Positions 45,999-53,997 of a DNA stretch of 64,000 nucleotides are shown here, piece by piece. The stretch is from Natranaerofaba carboxydovora. Its GTDB lineage: Bacteria; Bacillota; Natranaerobiia; Natranaerobiales; Natranaerofabaceae. Both the position numbers and the translations under genes were made by a program. The stretch is taken from NCBI RefSeq assembly GCF_022539405.1, contig NZ_CP054394.1, positions 560,501 through 624,500 of the forward strand. The letters are read 5' to 3'. Below the pieces are notes generated by a model. That model did no database searches, was not told the DNA's origin, and saw only the letters and a program-made list of their open reading frames with translations. Positions within the stretch are counted from its first letter, which is position 1; each line of letters begins with the position of its first letter.

Positions 45999-46223
45999 TT
46001 GAAATTTGATTTCCATTTTTATTGTGATGCTGGGCCTTATAATATATTTAAGCCTGAGAAAACTAAATCTTGTAGTCATAGTTTAGCATTAACTTTAATA
46101 GAAGCTGAAAAGATACAGTTGCCTTCTAGTGATACTAGTCCTGGAGGAACTTTTAAAGTTAAGGGAATAAAAGAAATAAATTTTACTCATAATGTAATAA
46201 TATTTAATATTGAAAAAGTATAA
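45999..46223 (+). CDS. Small hypothetical protein (74 aa)
   Basis: TTG 45999 behind GGGGGGGTGAGG. No motif recognised. A TTCGACAAA box lies 69 bp upstream. It probably belongs to the remnant mobile element at the island's right end. Confidence 0.5.
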   Translation: MKFDFHFYCDAGPYNIFKPEKTKSCSHSLALTLIEAEKIQLPSSDTSPGGTFKVKGIKEINFTHNVIIFNIEKV

Positions 46224-46307
46224 TCTAAGCTATTGATTATTTGACGATAAATTCTTTATCTGACCGAACAAGGGGTAAAGGATGAGCCTTTTTCCTGGAA
46301 AAGAGGG

Positions 46308-47060
46308 GTGAGAGTAATTAGACTATCAGAAAGAGAAGAATTTAGCTCAGATCAGTTAGTTATTTTGGCTAAGTTTGGAGAAAAAAAGCACTTAGAGGAA
46401 TTACAAAAAGGCAAATTATTCATGAAAAACTTTCAATTTCATATAAACAAAGAAAAAGAGGAAAAAAACAAAGGTTTAGGAGATAAAAATGAAGCAACAA
46501 AAATTTTTTATAATCCAATTATTCAGATAACTGACCCAACTACAAAAGAGACTAGAAATATTGAAACTCAAAAAGCTGAAATAAGATTAGACAAACATGT
46601 AAAAAAACCAGTATTTTGCTTAACAAGATTAGATGCAAAAGACTTTATTATTAAGGAAATAAATGAAGATTATATGGAGGCTCAACTGTCAGTTGATAAG
46701 GGTAGAAAAAAAGTTCTAAAACAATTTGGTCCTTATTCGCTTTTGATTAGCAATAATCAATTTGTAGAGCGTTTAAAGCAGAAATTGGACAACTTTATTT
46801 TTAAAAGAGCAATATATGAAGATAAAGCAGACAATAAGAATTTTATAGAACTATTCAAAGAAGATGATCCTGATTTATTTTTTTACAAAGATACATATTT
46901 CATGAACCAAAATGAGAAAAGGTTAGTTTTATTTGGAGAAAATGTAGAAGATTATAAGGTTTTAGACATAGGTGATTTATCTGACATGTCATATTTAACA
47001 GAAACTAATAAGTTATTAAGTGGTGAACTTGTTGTTAGATATCCTGCAAAAGAGGTTTAA
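46308..47060 (+). CDS. Hypothetical mobile-element-type protein (250 aa)
   Basis: Soluble, charged protein of unknown function. The N-terminal segment (LQKGKLFMKNFQFHINKEKEE...GLGDKNE) has the pattern of a hypothetical family often found in phage and integrative elements. The start is uncertain: GTG 46308 overlaps the AGAGGGGTGAG ribosome site and no better downstream codon is obvious. Confidence 0.5.
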   Translation: MRVIRLSEREEFSSDQLVILAKFGEKKHLEELQKGKLFMKNFQFHINKEKEEKNKGLGDKNEATKIFYNPIIQITDPTTKETRNIETQKAEIRLDKHVKKPVFCLTRLDAKDFIIKEINEDYMEAQLSVDKGRKKVLKQFGPYSLLISNNQFVERLKQKLDNFIFKRAIYEDKADNKNFIELFKEDDPDLFFYKDTYFMNQNEKRLVLFGENVEDYKVLDIGDLSDMSYLTETNKLLSGELVVRYPAKEV

Positions 47061-47211
47061 TTGCATAAAAAAACTCACAGGTCTTTTTAAAAGGGCGCTG
47101 GAGATTGCGGGTGATAGCGAGCTCAAATAACGTTCGACAAAACAAGACAAGTTACATAAAAGGAGAGCCCTATCCCTGAAGAATCAAAAGGTAGGGAAGG
47201 GGGTGAAAAGT

Positions 47212-47451
47212 TTGAAAAATAGAAGTATCAAGGAAAGATATTCTAATGAAATCACTAAAATAGAAAATAAATTAAATGAATTGATTAATGGGAGAATATA
47301 CGAGCTAACAAAAGCACAAATGGATGGTTATCTGTCTACTAATGTAAGTGATTTAAGAGAAAATATTTATGATTTATTAGATAAAATAGAAAACAATAAA
47401 AAATCAATTAATGAACAAATAGGAGAAGCAATAATTGATAAAAATAATTGA
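47212..47451 (+). CDS. Small coiled-coil protein (79 aa)
   Basis: TTG 47212 preceded by AAGGGGGTG. The protein is charged, with heptad-like spacing (IENKLNELI, LLDKIENNKKSI). Function unknown. A terminator overlaps its stop, and TTCGACAAAA lies about 70 bp upstream. Confidence 0.5.
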   Translation: MKNRSIKERYSNEITKIENKLNELINGRIYELTKAQMDGYLSTNVSDLRENIYDLLDKIENNKKSINEQIGEAIIDKNN

Positions 47452-47472
47452 GCCTTAACGGGCTCTTTTTTT
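47450..47472 (+). terminator. Rho-independent terminator
   Basis: GAGCC-TTAACG-GGCTC followed by seven T, directly at the stop of the small coiled-coil gene. Confidence 0.8.
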
Positions 47473-47495
47473 ATATGCTTTTAGGCCATGGCGAT

Positions 47496-47783
47496 AGAAA
47501 TATTTTGCCACTTAAGAAAAAAAGAAATCTGGGGTTACTTCAGAAAATGGGTTTTCATACAAATCTACATCTTATACGTCATAGTCATGCTTCTATTTTA
47601 GTTAGAGAGAAAGAACATCCAGCAGAAGTAGCGAGAAGGTTAGGTCATGATATAAAAACTCTTCTAGATAACTATGTTCATAAAAATGATGAAAATGCTA
47701 AAAGAATAGCAAAAGACTTTGAGGATAAAATAATGAGGATTATGGAGAATAAAAATGTCACACGAAAACCCCACATGGACTAA
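47496..47783 (+). pseudogene. Tyrosine recombinase (integrase) C-terminal remnant
   Basis: Only the C-terminal catalytic part is present: LHLIRHSHASILV (box II His/Arg), EVARRLGHDI, and LLDNYVHKND with the active tyrosine. The box I arginine and the whole N-terminal and core-binding parts are missing, and no start or ribosome site fits. This is a truncated integrase that probably once moved an element into the adjacent tRNA-Sec region. Confidence 0.75.
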
Positions 47784-47848
47784 AAATCACACGAAAGTCA
47801 CACGAGAAAGAGCAAAAAATATAATTTTGTCACACGAGAATCACACGA
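47758..47848 (+). repeat. Five TCACACGA direct repeats (putative integrase arm sites)
   Basis: TCACACGA occurs at 47758, 47787, 47798, 47830 and 47841; three copies extend to TCACACGAG. They begin inside the integrase 3' end and run to about 100 bp before tRNA-Sec, the place where arm-type integrase-binding repeats are found in integrative elements. Confidence 0.65.
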
Positions 47849-47945
47849 GCGATAAAATTTATTAGTACTAAGAAATATCTTAAAACCTTGCTACTTCTAA
47901 AGATTACTGTTATAATGGCTTTTGGCGGGAGTAAAAATACCCTTA

Positions 47946-48042
47946 GGGAGTAGTTGGCGAGCTGGTGCTCCCCGCGGACTTCAAATCCGTCTGGCGGGCG
48001 AGTTCCGTCCGCGGTGGGTTCGATTCCCACATACTCCCGCCA
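47946..48042 (+). tRNA. selC: tRNA-Sec (anticodon TCA)
   Basis: A 97-nt tRNA with the anticodon TCA at 47981-47983 inside GGACTTCAAATCC, a long variable arm, a T-arm GTGGGTTCGATTCCCAC, an extended acceptor (GGGAGTA with TACTCCC), discriminator G and an encoded CCA. The long D-stem and extra arm are typical of selenocysteine tRNA. It implies the organism inserts selenocysteine. The integrase remnant ends 163 bp upstream. Confidence 0.9.
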
Positions 48043-48072
48043 TATTAAAATGCTTATATAGCGACTGTACAC

Positions 48073-48118
48073 AAAGCATAAGTTAGGCATTTTGGCCAAC
48101 TTATGCTTTGTTTATTTT
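48073..48118 (+). terminator. Terminator after tRNA-Sec
   Basis: AAAGCATAAGTT (48073-48084) pairs with AACTTATGCTTT (48098-48109), followed by a T-rich tract GTTTATTTTT. Confidence 0.75.
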
Positions 48119-48246
48119 TGAAAGAGTCACGTTGTAACTATAACTAGATTTCTAGATATCCAAGTGATACCACAAGGAGAATTTTATGATATTATAGAAT
48201 ATATAGAATTACTATATTACATTCTTACTTTGAAGGGAGAACATTA

Positions 48247-49665
48247 ATGAACTCTAAATCTAACGAATCAAACTCAACTGGTATAAATGAAAAAGAACTA
48301 GCAAAGCTTTCTTTTAGTGATGCTCCAAAAATAGTTTCTGATAGTGTTCCGGGACCTATCTCACAGGAGTATATAGAAGATTCGACTAAATATGAATCAA
48401 TGGCAAGAGGTGCTGGCAAATTTCCTATGGTCTATAAAGAGGGTAGGGGAGCTACCGTCAAAGATCCAGACGGAAATATTTATATTGATATGACGGCAGG
48501 AATTGCTGTTAATTCTGTAGGTAGGCGCCACCCACGAGTTTTAAAAGCGATTGAAGATCAGGCCGGAGATCTTCTGCATGGTATCGAGATGTCAAGTGTA
48601 AAGCGAACAGAACTGGCAAAGAAAGTGTCTGAAGTTTCCCCTCCCGGCTTAAAGGATAACTGTATAACATATTTTACACAATCAGGTAGTGGGGCCATTG
48701 AAACTGCGATAAAATTTGTTAGACAGATAACGGGGAAATCTCAAATAGCTGCTTTTCACGGTGCTTATCATGGTGTCTGGTTAGGTGCGAACTCGCTCAC
48801 AACTGGGGATCATTATCGAAAGGGGTTTGGTCCTTTCATGCCGGGGGTTGTACATTTGCCTTATCCTTACTGTTATAGATGTTTTTTTGGTCTTACATAT
48901 CCTGAATGTAAGCTCCAGTGTGCCAAATATGTTGATTATGTACTAAACACGCCTTATACGGGTGCGGATGAAGTGGGTGCTGTTGTAATCGAGGCAGAAC
49001 AAGGAGAAGGTGGATATGTGCCTGTGCCACCCGGGTATATGGAAGTAGTGAAAGAAGCATGCCAAAAACATGGTGCTTTGTTGATAGCTGATGAAGTTCA
49101 AGCTGGAGCCGGAAGAACGGGACAAATGTGGGCTATTGAGCATTACAATGTAGAGCCTGATATAATTACGTGGGGTAAAGGCATGGGCGGTGATTTGCCG
49201 ATAGCAGGTATCACTATAAGAAGGGATTTAGCAGAGAAAGTTCCTGAAAGATCTCAGCCTAACACATGGGCTGCTAATTCAATGAGTTGTGCAGTAAGTA
49301 TCACTAATATAGAAATTTTGACTGAAAATAATAAAGCGCTTATAAAGCGAGCAGGTGAGCTTGGTGAAAAGATTAAACAACAGTTAAATGAAGGGGCAAA
49401 AAACATAGAAACAATAGGCGAAGTCCGAGGTATGGGCCTTATGGTGGGCATAGAAATGGTAGAAGATAAAGAGTCTAAAAAACCATTGGGTGAAGATCAA
49501 ATGAATAAACTTATTTTTGAAATGCTAAACCGGGGAGTAATAATGGTACCGTGTGGGCGAAACGAAAATGTATTTCGCATTATGCCTTCGCTAACTATTA
49601 CCGAAGATCTTGTTTTTAAGGCTACAGATATTTTCTTGGATTGCGCTAAAAAGTTAGAGAAATAA
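48247..49665 (+). CDS. Class III aminotransferase (4-aminobutyrate aminotransferase-like)
   Basis: 472 residues, PLP-dependent. DEVQAGAGRTG and WGKGMGGDLPIAG (Schiff-base Lys ~310) are the family signature. A cysteine-bearing segment PYPYCYRCFFGLTYPEC (~215-231) is typical of the clostridial/archaeal 4-aminobutyrate or ornithine aminotransferase branch. It probably moves an amino group from an omega-amino acid to 2-oxoglutarate; the exact substrate is not certain. ATG 48247 has GAAGGGAG upstream. The gene stands alone between tRNA-Sec and repeat copy B. Confidence 0.85.
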   Translation: MNSKSNESNSTGINEKELAKLSFSDAPKIVSDSVPGPISQEYIEDSTKYESMARGAGKFPMVYKEGRGATVKDPDGNIYIDMTAGIAVNSVGRRHPRVLKAIEDQAGDLLHGIEMSSVKRTELAKKVSEVSPPGLKDNCITYFTQSGSGAIETAIKFVRQITGKSQIAAFHGAYHGVWLGANSLTTGDHYRKGFGPFMPGVVHLPYPYCYRCFFGLTYPECKLQCAKYVDYVLNTPYTGADEVGAVVIEAEQGEGGYVPVPPGYMEVVKEACQKHGALLIADEVQAGAGRTGQMWAIEHYNVEPDIITWGKGMGGDLPIAGITIRRDLAEKVPERSQPNTWAANSMSCAVSITNIEILTENNKALIKRAGELGEKIKQQLNEGAKNIETIGEVRGMGLMVGIEMVEDKESKKPLGEDQMNKLIFEMLNRGVIMVPCGRNENVFRIMPSLTITEDLVFKATDIFLDCAKKLEK

Positions 49666-49718
49666 TTAATCATCTAGAATTTTATACAATGTAAATTGAT
49701 CTTTTAAAACAAGTGTGA

Positions 49719-49856
49719 TTATAGCTAAGGGGTTCGATTTTGAAGTTGAAATTTGAAAATCACAAGCTAAATCAAAAAAAGTCACATGGTGAGTAACAAA
49801 TTTTTCACACTAAAATAATTGCAGTTCTCTCATTTTTGATAGAGAGAACTGCAATT
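49719..49856 (-). repeat. Dispersed hairpin-plus-tail repeat, copy B (inverted)
   Basis: Read on the minus strand: hairpin AATTGCAGTTCTCT...AGAGAACTGCAATT (49817-49856), then CACCATGTGACTTTTTTTG and a tail with TTCAACTTCAAAATCGAACC. It matches copy A in order and spacing. It lies between the aminotransferase and lipoprotein genes. Confidence 0.65.
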
Positions 49857-49985
49857 AATCTAAGGAAATTATGACTCCCATTAACATAATTAAGAAGTTA
49901 ATCTTGAAAATCGTTATATAGACAGTGAGCAGCTAGCTATCCTACATAAAATATCTTGTAAAAACAACTGAAAGCTGAGTTATAT

Positions 49986-50438
49986 TTATTCCAGTGGTTG
50001 AGAATCAGTTATTTCTGTTTCGTAAATTTTCCACTGTCCATCTTCTATGCGAACCTCATGAACACCAGTTGCGGTATTATCCTCAAAATCTTCTCCATTT
50101 TCGGCTCTAGTTTCCTGTTCAAATTCTACTGTTGCGGTTTCTTCATCTGCTAAACTTACATCTAGGATTTCTAGTTCATATTCTAAGTCAAATTGTTCAA
50201 ACAATTGTTTGGTTTCCTCTACGGCAATTTCAAAATCAGGATGATTTTGATACATTGTTTCCGAAAAAGCATCAATATCTTCGTCTTCAGTAGCTTCTAA
50301 ATTTCTCTCAATAACTGCAACAATCTCGTTTTTCTCTTCTTGGCTAATATCAAGCTCTTCTTCCTGTTCCCCGCAGCCAACTGTAACCAGCATAAAAATT
50401 GCAAGTACTACTGTCAAAAATGTTAGACGTGTACGCAA
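49986..50438 (-). CDS. Small lipoprotein
   Basis: 150 residues from TTG 50438, which has a perfect AAAGGAGG site. A signal peptide with a hydrophobic core (LTFLTVVLAIFMLVTVGC) ends in a lipobox cysteine. The mature part is very acidic and ends with EVRIEDGQWKIYETE, a pattern of NTF2/SnoaL-like or DUF4878-like domains. Function unknown. It follows the membrane protein gene and may be co-transcribed with it. Confidence 0.75.
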   Translation of the reverse strand: MRTRLTFLTVVLAIFMLVTVGCGEQEEELDISQEEKNEIVAVIERNLEATEDEDIDAFSETMYQNHPDFEIAVEETKQLFEQFDLEYELEILDVSLADEETATVEFEQETRAENGEDFEDNTATGVHEVRIEDGQWKIYETEITDSQPLE

Positions 50439-50482
50439 GGTTCCTGCACCTCCTTTCTTAAAGATATGTTCCAAATTTATAT

Positions 50483-51010
50483 TCAAACTTTCTGCTCTTC
50501 TAAAAACGATATTATATTGTTTACATTTTCTAAATTTTTTCCGTAATCAACAACCTGAAAGAAAACAGGTCTGCTAGAAATCACGATGTGGGTACAATCT
50601 TTTGTTTCTGTTAATTTGAAAGATACTGTATCTCCAAAAGTATCCCATGTTATACCTGTTTTTGCAGTAATCGTTCCCCCCGAGTAATTTTTCTCTTTTA
50701 TTTTAGGTTTTTTTAATTGGTTTACGGATTCAATACATAATTCAAACGCTTTATCATAGGGTACAGGCAAATTAATTTCTTTTGTTTGTTTAACATCATA
50801 ATCATTTGTGGAATCAGCTGATGATTTTCTTTTTACTGATTTTTTATTCCAATATCCAAGTATTCCTGTCATAAAAATGCCAAATCCTATTCCAGATATT
50901 AAATTAGACACTATGTTAATATCCCCGTAAACTACAAAATCGAAAATCATCATCAATAATCCAAAGCCGATACTTGTTTGCAAAAATATTCTTATTAGCT
51001 TTCTCTGCAT
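50483..51010 (-). CDS. Membrane protein with cytoplasmic C-terminal domain
   Basis: 175 residues. Two hydrophobic helices lie near the N-terminus (~8-27 and ~33-52), then a soluble domain (~75-175) with PVPYDKAFELCIESV and GGTITAKTGITWDTFG that may be SRPBCC/START-like, but this is not certain. It starts at ATG 51010 behind AAAGGAGG. Confidence 0.6.
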   Translation of the reverse strand: MQRKLIRIFLQTSIGFGLLMMIFDFVVYGDINIVSNLISGIGFGIFMTGILGYWNKKSVKRKSSADSTNDYDVKQTKEINLPVPYDKAFELCIESVNQLKKPKIKEKNYSGGTITAKTGITWDTFGDTVSFKLTETKDCTHIVISSRPVFFQVVDYGKNLENVNNIISFLEEQKV

Positions 51011-51059
51011 ACTTCGCCTCCTTTAAAATTTTATAAGGTTTAGAAGTTTAATAAAACTT

Positions 51060-51366
51060 AACCACCAATTCCAGGGCCACCAGGGCCACCAGGGCCACCA
51101 GGGCCAGGATTAGGTGCTCTTCCCGTCTTCTTTTAATTCATATAACACACCTCTAGCAGAGGGTGGATTCCATTTAATATAGATATTGCAACTAAAAAAT
51201 CATTTGGAAATGTAATTGAATATGTTTTTATTATTTCATCATTTTTATAGTCTATATAACCACTAGACCTAGATAAAAAACTTTGAATTTCTTCATATTC
51301 CTTTGGTTCGATATAGGTATTTGTTAAAAGTAATAGTTGTTCTTTTAGGCAAAAAAACACCTCCAT
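51060..51366 (-). pseudogene. Small protein with Gly-Pro repeat tail split by a stop codon
   Basis: From ATG 51366 (GGAGG partly visible) the frame encodes 77 residues ending CYMN and a TAA at 51133-51135. The same frame then continues KKTGRAPNPG followed by (GPG) repeats, GIGG and a stop near 51060. The tail is coded by a 9-bp tandem repeat (GGCCACCAG on the + strand, four copies). A premature stop or readthrough may be involved; the product is unknown. Confidence 0.45.
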
Positions 51367-51514
51367 AAAACACTATGAAAACCTTAAACAAATGATTTCT
51401 CTCAAATTTTTGATTCAATTATACATTAGATGAAAAAATCTTAAAAGTCACAATTAATCTAATTTTTTGAATAATTTTCACATCTAAAATCACAACATTT
51501 TAACACAAGAAATA

Positions 51515-51596
51515 TTTATTTCTATTGTATATTATCTTGTGAAAAGTTTGTGATTTTAAATTTTCAACTTCAAAATCGAACCTCTTATGATTATAG
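51515..51596 (+). repeat. 82-bp direct repeat, left copy (flush with IS66 left end)
   Basis: It runs from TTTATTTCTATTG to CTTATGATTATAG and is identical, base for base, to 55983-56064. It includes the tail of the dispersed repeat (TTCAACTTCAAAATCGAACC). The left copy ends exactly at the first base of the IS66 left inverted repeat. Confidence 0.9.
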
Positions 51597-51631
51597 GTGA
51601 GCGTCAAATAGCGCCCACCTTGAAATAAAGA

Positions 51632-53188
51632 TTACTTTTGGATTTTACACTCTGAAGGGATAGCATCAGACCATGGTAGTAACTCATCAATAGCTTCTTG
51701 GTCTTGAAGATCAATATTAGGAAGGTTTTCAAACAGGAATTTGAGGTATTCAAATGGTTTCAAACCGTTTTCTTTGGCTGTTTCTACAATACTGTAAATT
51801 GTAGCACTGGCCTTAGCACCCTTAGGAGTATTGGCAAACAACCAGTTTTTTCGACCCACTACAAAAGGCTTGATGGAACGCTCAGCTCTGTTGTTATCTA
51901 ACTCTAAGCGACCATCTTCTAAAAACTTCACAAGTTTAGGCCACTGATTTAAACAGTAGTTGATAGCCTTACCAAAGGCACTTTTAGGAAGAACTTTAGG
52001 TTTTTGTTCTTTAAGCCATGCGTAGAACTCTTCTAATACCGGCAAACTACGCTCGTGCCGAATTTTGTGACGCTCTTCGGGCGTTTTATCCCGAAGGTCA
52101 TGTTCTATGGCAAAGAGTTGGTTGCAAAACTCCAGTCCTTTCTTAGCACTTACTTGAGCATTTTGTTGGTCTTTTGGGAGCGCTTTTAATGCTTCATCAA
52201 ATTTACGCCTAGCGTGAGCTAAACACCCAACAAGGCTGATATCAGATAAATCATTGTACCCTGAGTAGCCATCAACCTGTAAGAATCCTTCAAAATCAGC
52301 CAAGAACTTTCGGGGGTGCTTACTTGCCCTGGTGGTTCTGTAGTCATAAAGTATTATTGGTTCATCTTCTCGTCCGGTACGGTAAAGCCAAAGAAATGAT
52401 TTATTCTTTGCAGACCTACCATCTTCACGAAGTACCTGAAGATTGCTCTCATCAGCATGCAAAATGTCTTTTTCAACTAATAGTTCATGTAATCTATTGT
52501 ATAAAGGAGTGAGCCAGCGATTTGAGCATTCTATCATCCAGTTAGCCATAGTCTGTCTTGACAGTTTTATACCCAAACGAGATAACTGTTGTTCCTGACG
52601 ATAAAGGGGCAGAGCATCTACGTATTTTTGGTTCATGATATGAGCTACGGCAGAAGAGGATGCTACACTGCCGGGTAAAACCGGGTTAGGCATGGAAGCT
52701 GTAATTATGGAGTTCTCAGTGCCTTCCTTATCACAGCGGCGACAAGCATAAACATAGCGTACATGTTTAACTACGCTTGCCTTAGCAGGAATGATCTTTA
52801 GTTCTTTTCTCTCTTCTGTACTCATTTCATGAAGCTCGTCACCACAGCAGGAACACACCTGCTCCTCGGGGGAAAGGCGGTGCTCGATAGTCTCTTCAGG
52901 CAAACCGTCAAGCTGGTCTTCACGGTGCCCTTTACTTTTACGGCGCTTGTATGTAATTTCCTCCAGTTCGGGTTCTTTAGAATTAGAATCAGATTCTTTT
53001 TCAGCTTCGTTAAAGAACTGCAGCTGATCTGGAGGGGTGGCTTCACTAGAACTTCCAAACTGCTTTTTTTGCTTAAGACGAAACTGTTCCTTTAGCCAGT
53101 CGTTTTGTTCTTTTAAATCAGCATTTTGGCGTTCCAGTTGGTCACATCTATTTTTTAATTGGTTAATGGTTTCTGATTTATTTTCCAT
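51632..53188 (-). CDS. tnpC: IS66 transposase TnpC
   Basis: 518 residues. A leucine-zipper-like N-terminus (QLKNRCDQLERQNADLKEQN) precedes a zinc finger (CSCCGDELHE ... CRRCDKEG) and a DDE domain: LHADESNL, VDGYSGYNDL, GCLAHARRKFDEA, and LDNNRAERSIKPFVVGRKNW carrying the last Glu. Complete by length and motifs. Confidence 0.93.
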   Translation of the reverse strand: MENKSETINQLKNRCDQLERQNADLKEQNDWLKEQFRLKQKKQFGSSSEATPPDQLQFFNEAEKESDSNSKEPELEEITYKRRKSKGHREDQLDGLPEETIEHRLSPEEQVCSCCGDELHEMSTEERKELKIIPAKASVVKHVRYVYACRRCDKEGTENSIITASMPNPVLPGSVASSSAVAHIMNQKYVDALPLYRQEQQLSRLGIKLSRQTMANWMIECSNRWLTPLYNRLHELLVEKDILHADESNLQVLREDGRSAKNKSFLWLYRTGREDEPIILYDYRTTRASKHPRKFLADFEGFLQVDGYSGYNDLSDISLVGCLAHARRKFDEALKALPKDQQNAQVSAKKGLEFCNQLFAIEHDLRDKTPEERHKIRHERSLPVLEEFYAWLKEQKPKVLPKSAFGKAINYCLNQWPKLVKFLEDGRLELDNNRAERSIKPFVVGRKNWLFANTPKGAKASATIYSIVETAKENGLKPFEYLKFLFENLPNIDLQDQEAIDELLPWSDAIPSECKIQK

Positions 53189-53253
53189 ATTTAATTAATT
53201 CTACTTAAATGGTAAAAAGCCCTTTAATATCAGGGCTTTTTGGAGAAAAAAAT

Positions 53254-53610
53254 TTATAATATTGTTCTTGCCTTTACTTCTTTATGGGCATCACCCTGAT
53301 CAAGGGAGAGGCCATCCAACAGCCAGCGTAGCTGGCGGTAGGTTATTTTCATAGGAACAGGAGAACCTTCATCTGGCCATTTAAACTTGCCTTCTTCTAA
53401 ACGCTTATAATATAGCCAAAAACCGTTGTTTGACCAGTGGAGTATTTTTAATTTATCTTTTTTCCTGTTGCAAAAGACAAAAAGGCAGGGAGAGAAGGGA
53501 TCTAAATCAAAGGATTCTTTTACAATTACTGCTAAGCCATCAATTGATTTTCTAAGATCCGTTTTGCCCCTTGCCAGGTAAACTCGTTCTATGGCAGCTT
53601 CATTTAACAT
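53254..53610 (-). CDS. tnpB: IS66 accessory protein TnpB
   Basis: 118 residues with the classical IS66 Orf2 pattern: VYLARGKTDLRKSIDGLAV, LFVFCNRKKDKLKILHW, GFWLYYKRLEEGKF. It overlaps tnpA by 7 bp. Confidence 0.92.
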   Translation of the reverse strand: MLNEAAIERVYLARGKTDLRKSIDGLAVIVKESFDLDPFSPCLFVFCNRKKDKLKILHWSNNGFWLYYKRLEEGKFKWPDEGSPVPMKITYRQLRWLLDGLSLDQGDAHKEVKARTIL

Positions 53611-53912
53611 AGTCCAGACAATGTATTAACTAAGTCTTTTAAAAGACTTTTATCATAGCCAGGTTTTACTTCTATTGAGGCTTTACCTACTTTTACTGTA
53701 ATATTACTTTCATCTGAATAGTCTACTTCTACTGGTGACCATTTAGTTTCTTTGGAAGGAGCATCTTCTTTGTATTTTCTACACCAGTAGCGTAATCGAT
53801 TGAGTTTAACACCATTAGCCTTGGCCCAATCTTTTGCTGTTTGGCCGCTGGCCCGAAATGCTGAGACTCTCTCTTTCCACTCAGCTCTTAACTGTTCATT
53901 TGTTTTTGCCAT
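53604..53912 (-). CDS. tnpA: IS66 accessory protein TnpA
   Basis: 102 residues; helix-turn-helix-like N-terminus (WKERVSAFRASGQTAKDWAKANGVKLNRLRYW), typical of IS66 Orf1. The ATG 53912 has AAGGGGATG upstream. Confidence 0.85.
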   Translation of the reverse strand: MAKTNEQLRAEWKERVSAFRASGQTAKDWAKANGVKLNRLRYWCRKYKEDAPSKETKWSPVEVDYSDESNITVKVGKASIEVKPGYDKSLLKDLVNTLSGLC

Positions 53913-53997
53913 AAAAAATCATCCCCTTCGTGGTTATTTGGGGAAGATTATGGCATATTGTATGAAGAAAATCTAGGTGGGTACTGTTTGACGCTTA

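Noticed and set aside
47758-47848. CRISPR array from the TCACACGA repeats
   Set aside because: Repeats are 8-9 bp with 3-24 bp gaps, far too short for CRISPR, and no cas gene is near.
51070-51110. CRISPR-like or collagen-like locus from the GGCCACCAG repeats
   Set aside because: It is a simple 9-bp tandem repeat that encodes a short Gly-Pro tail only.
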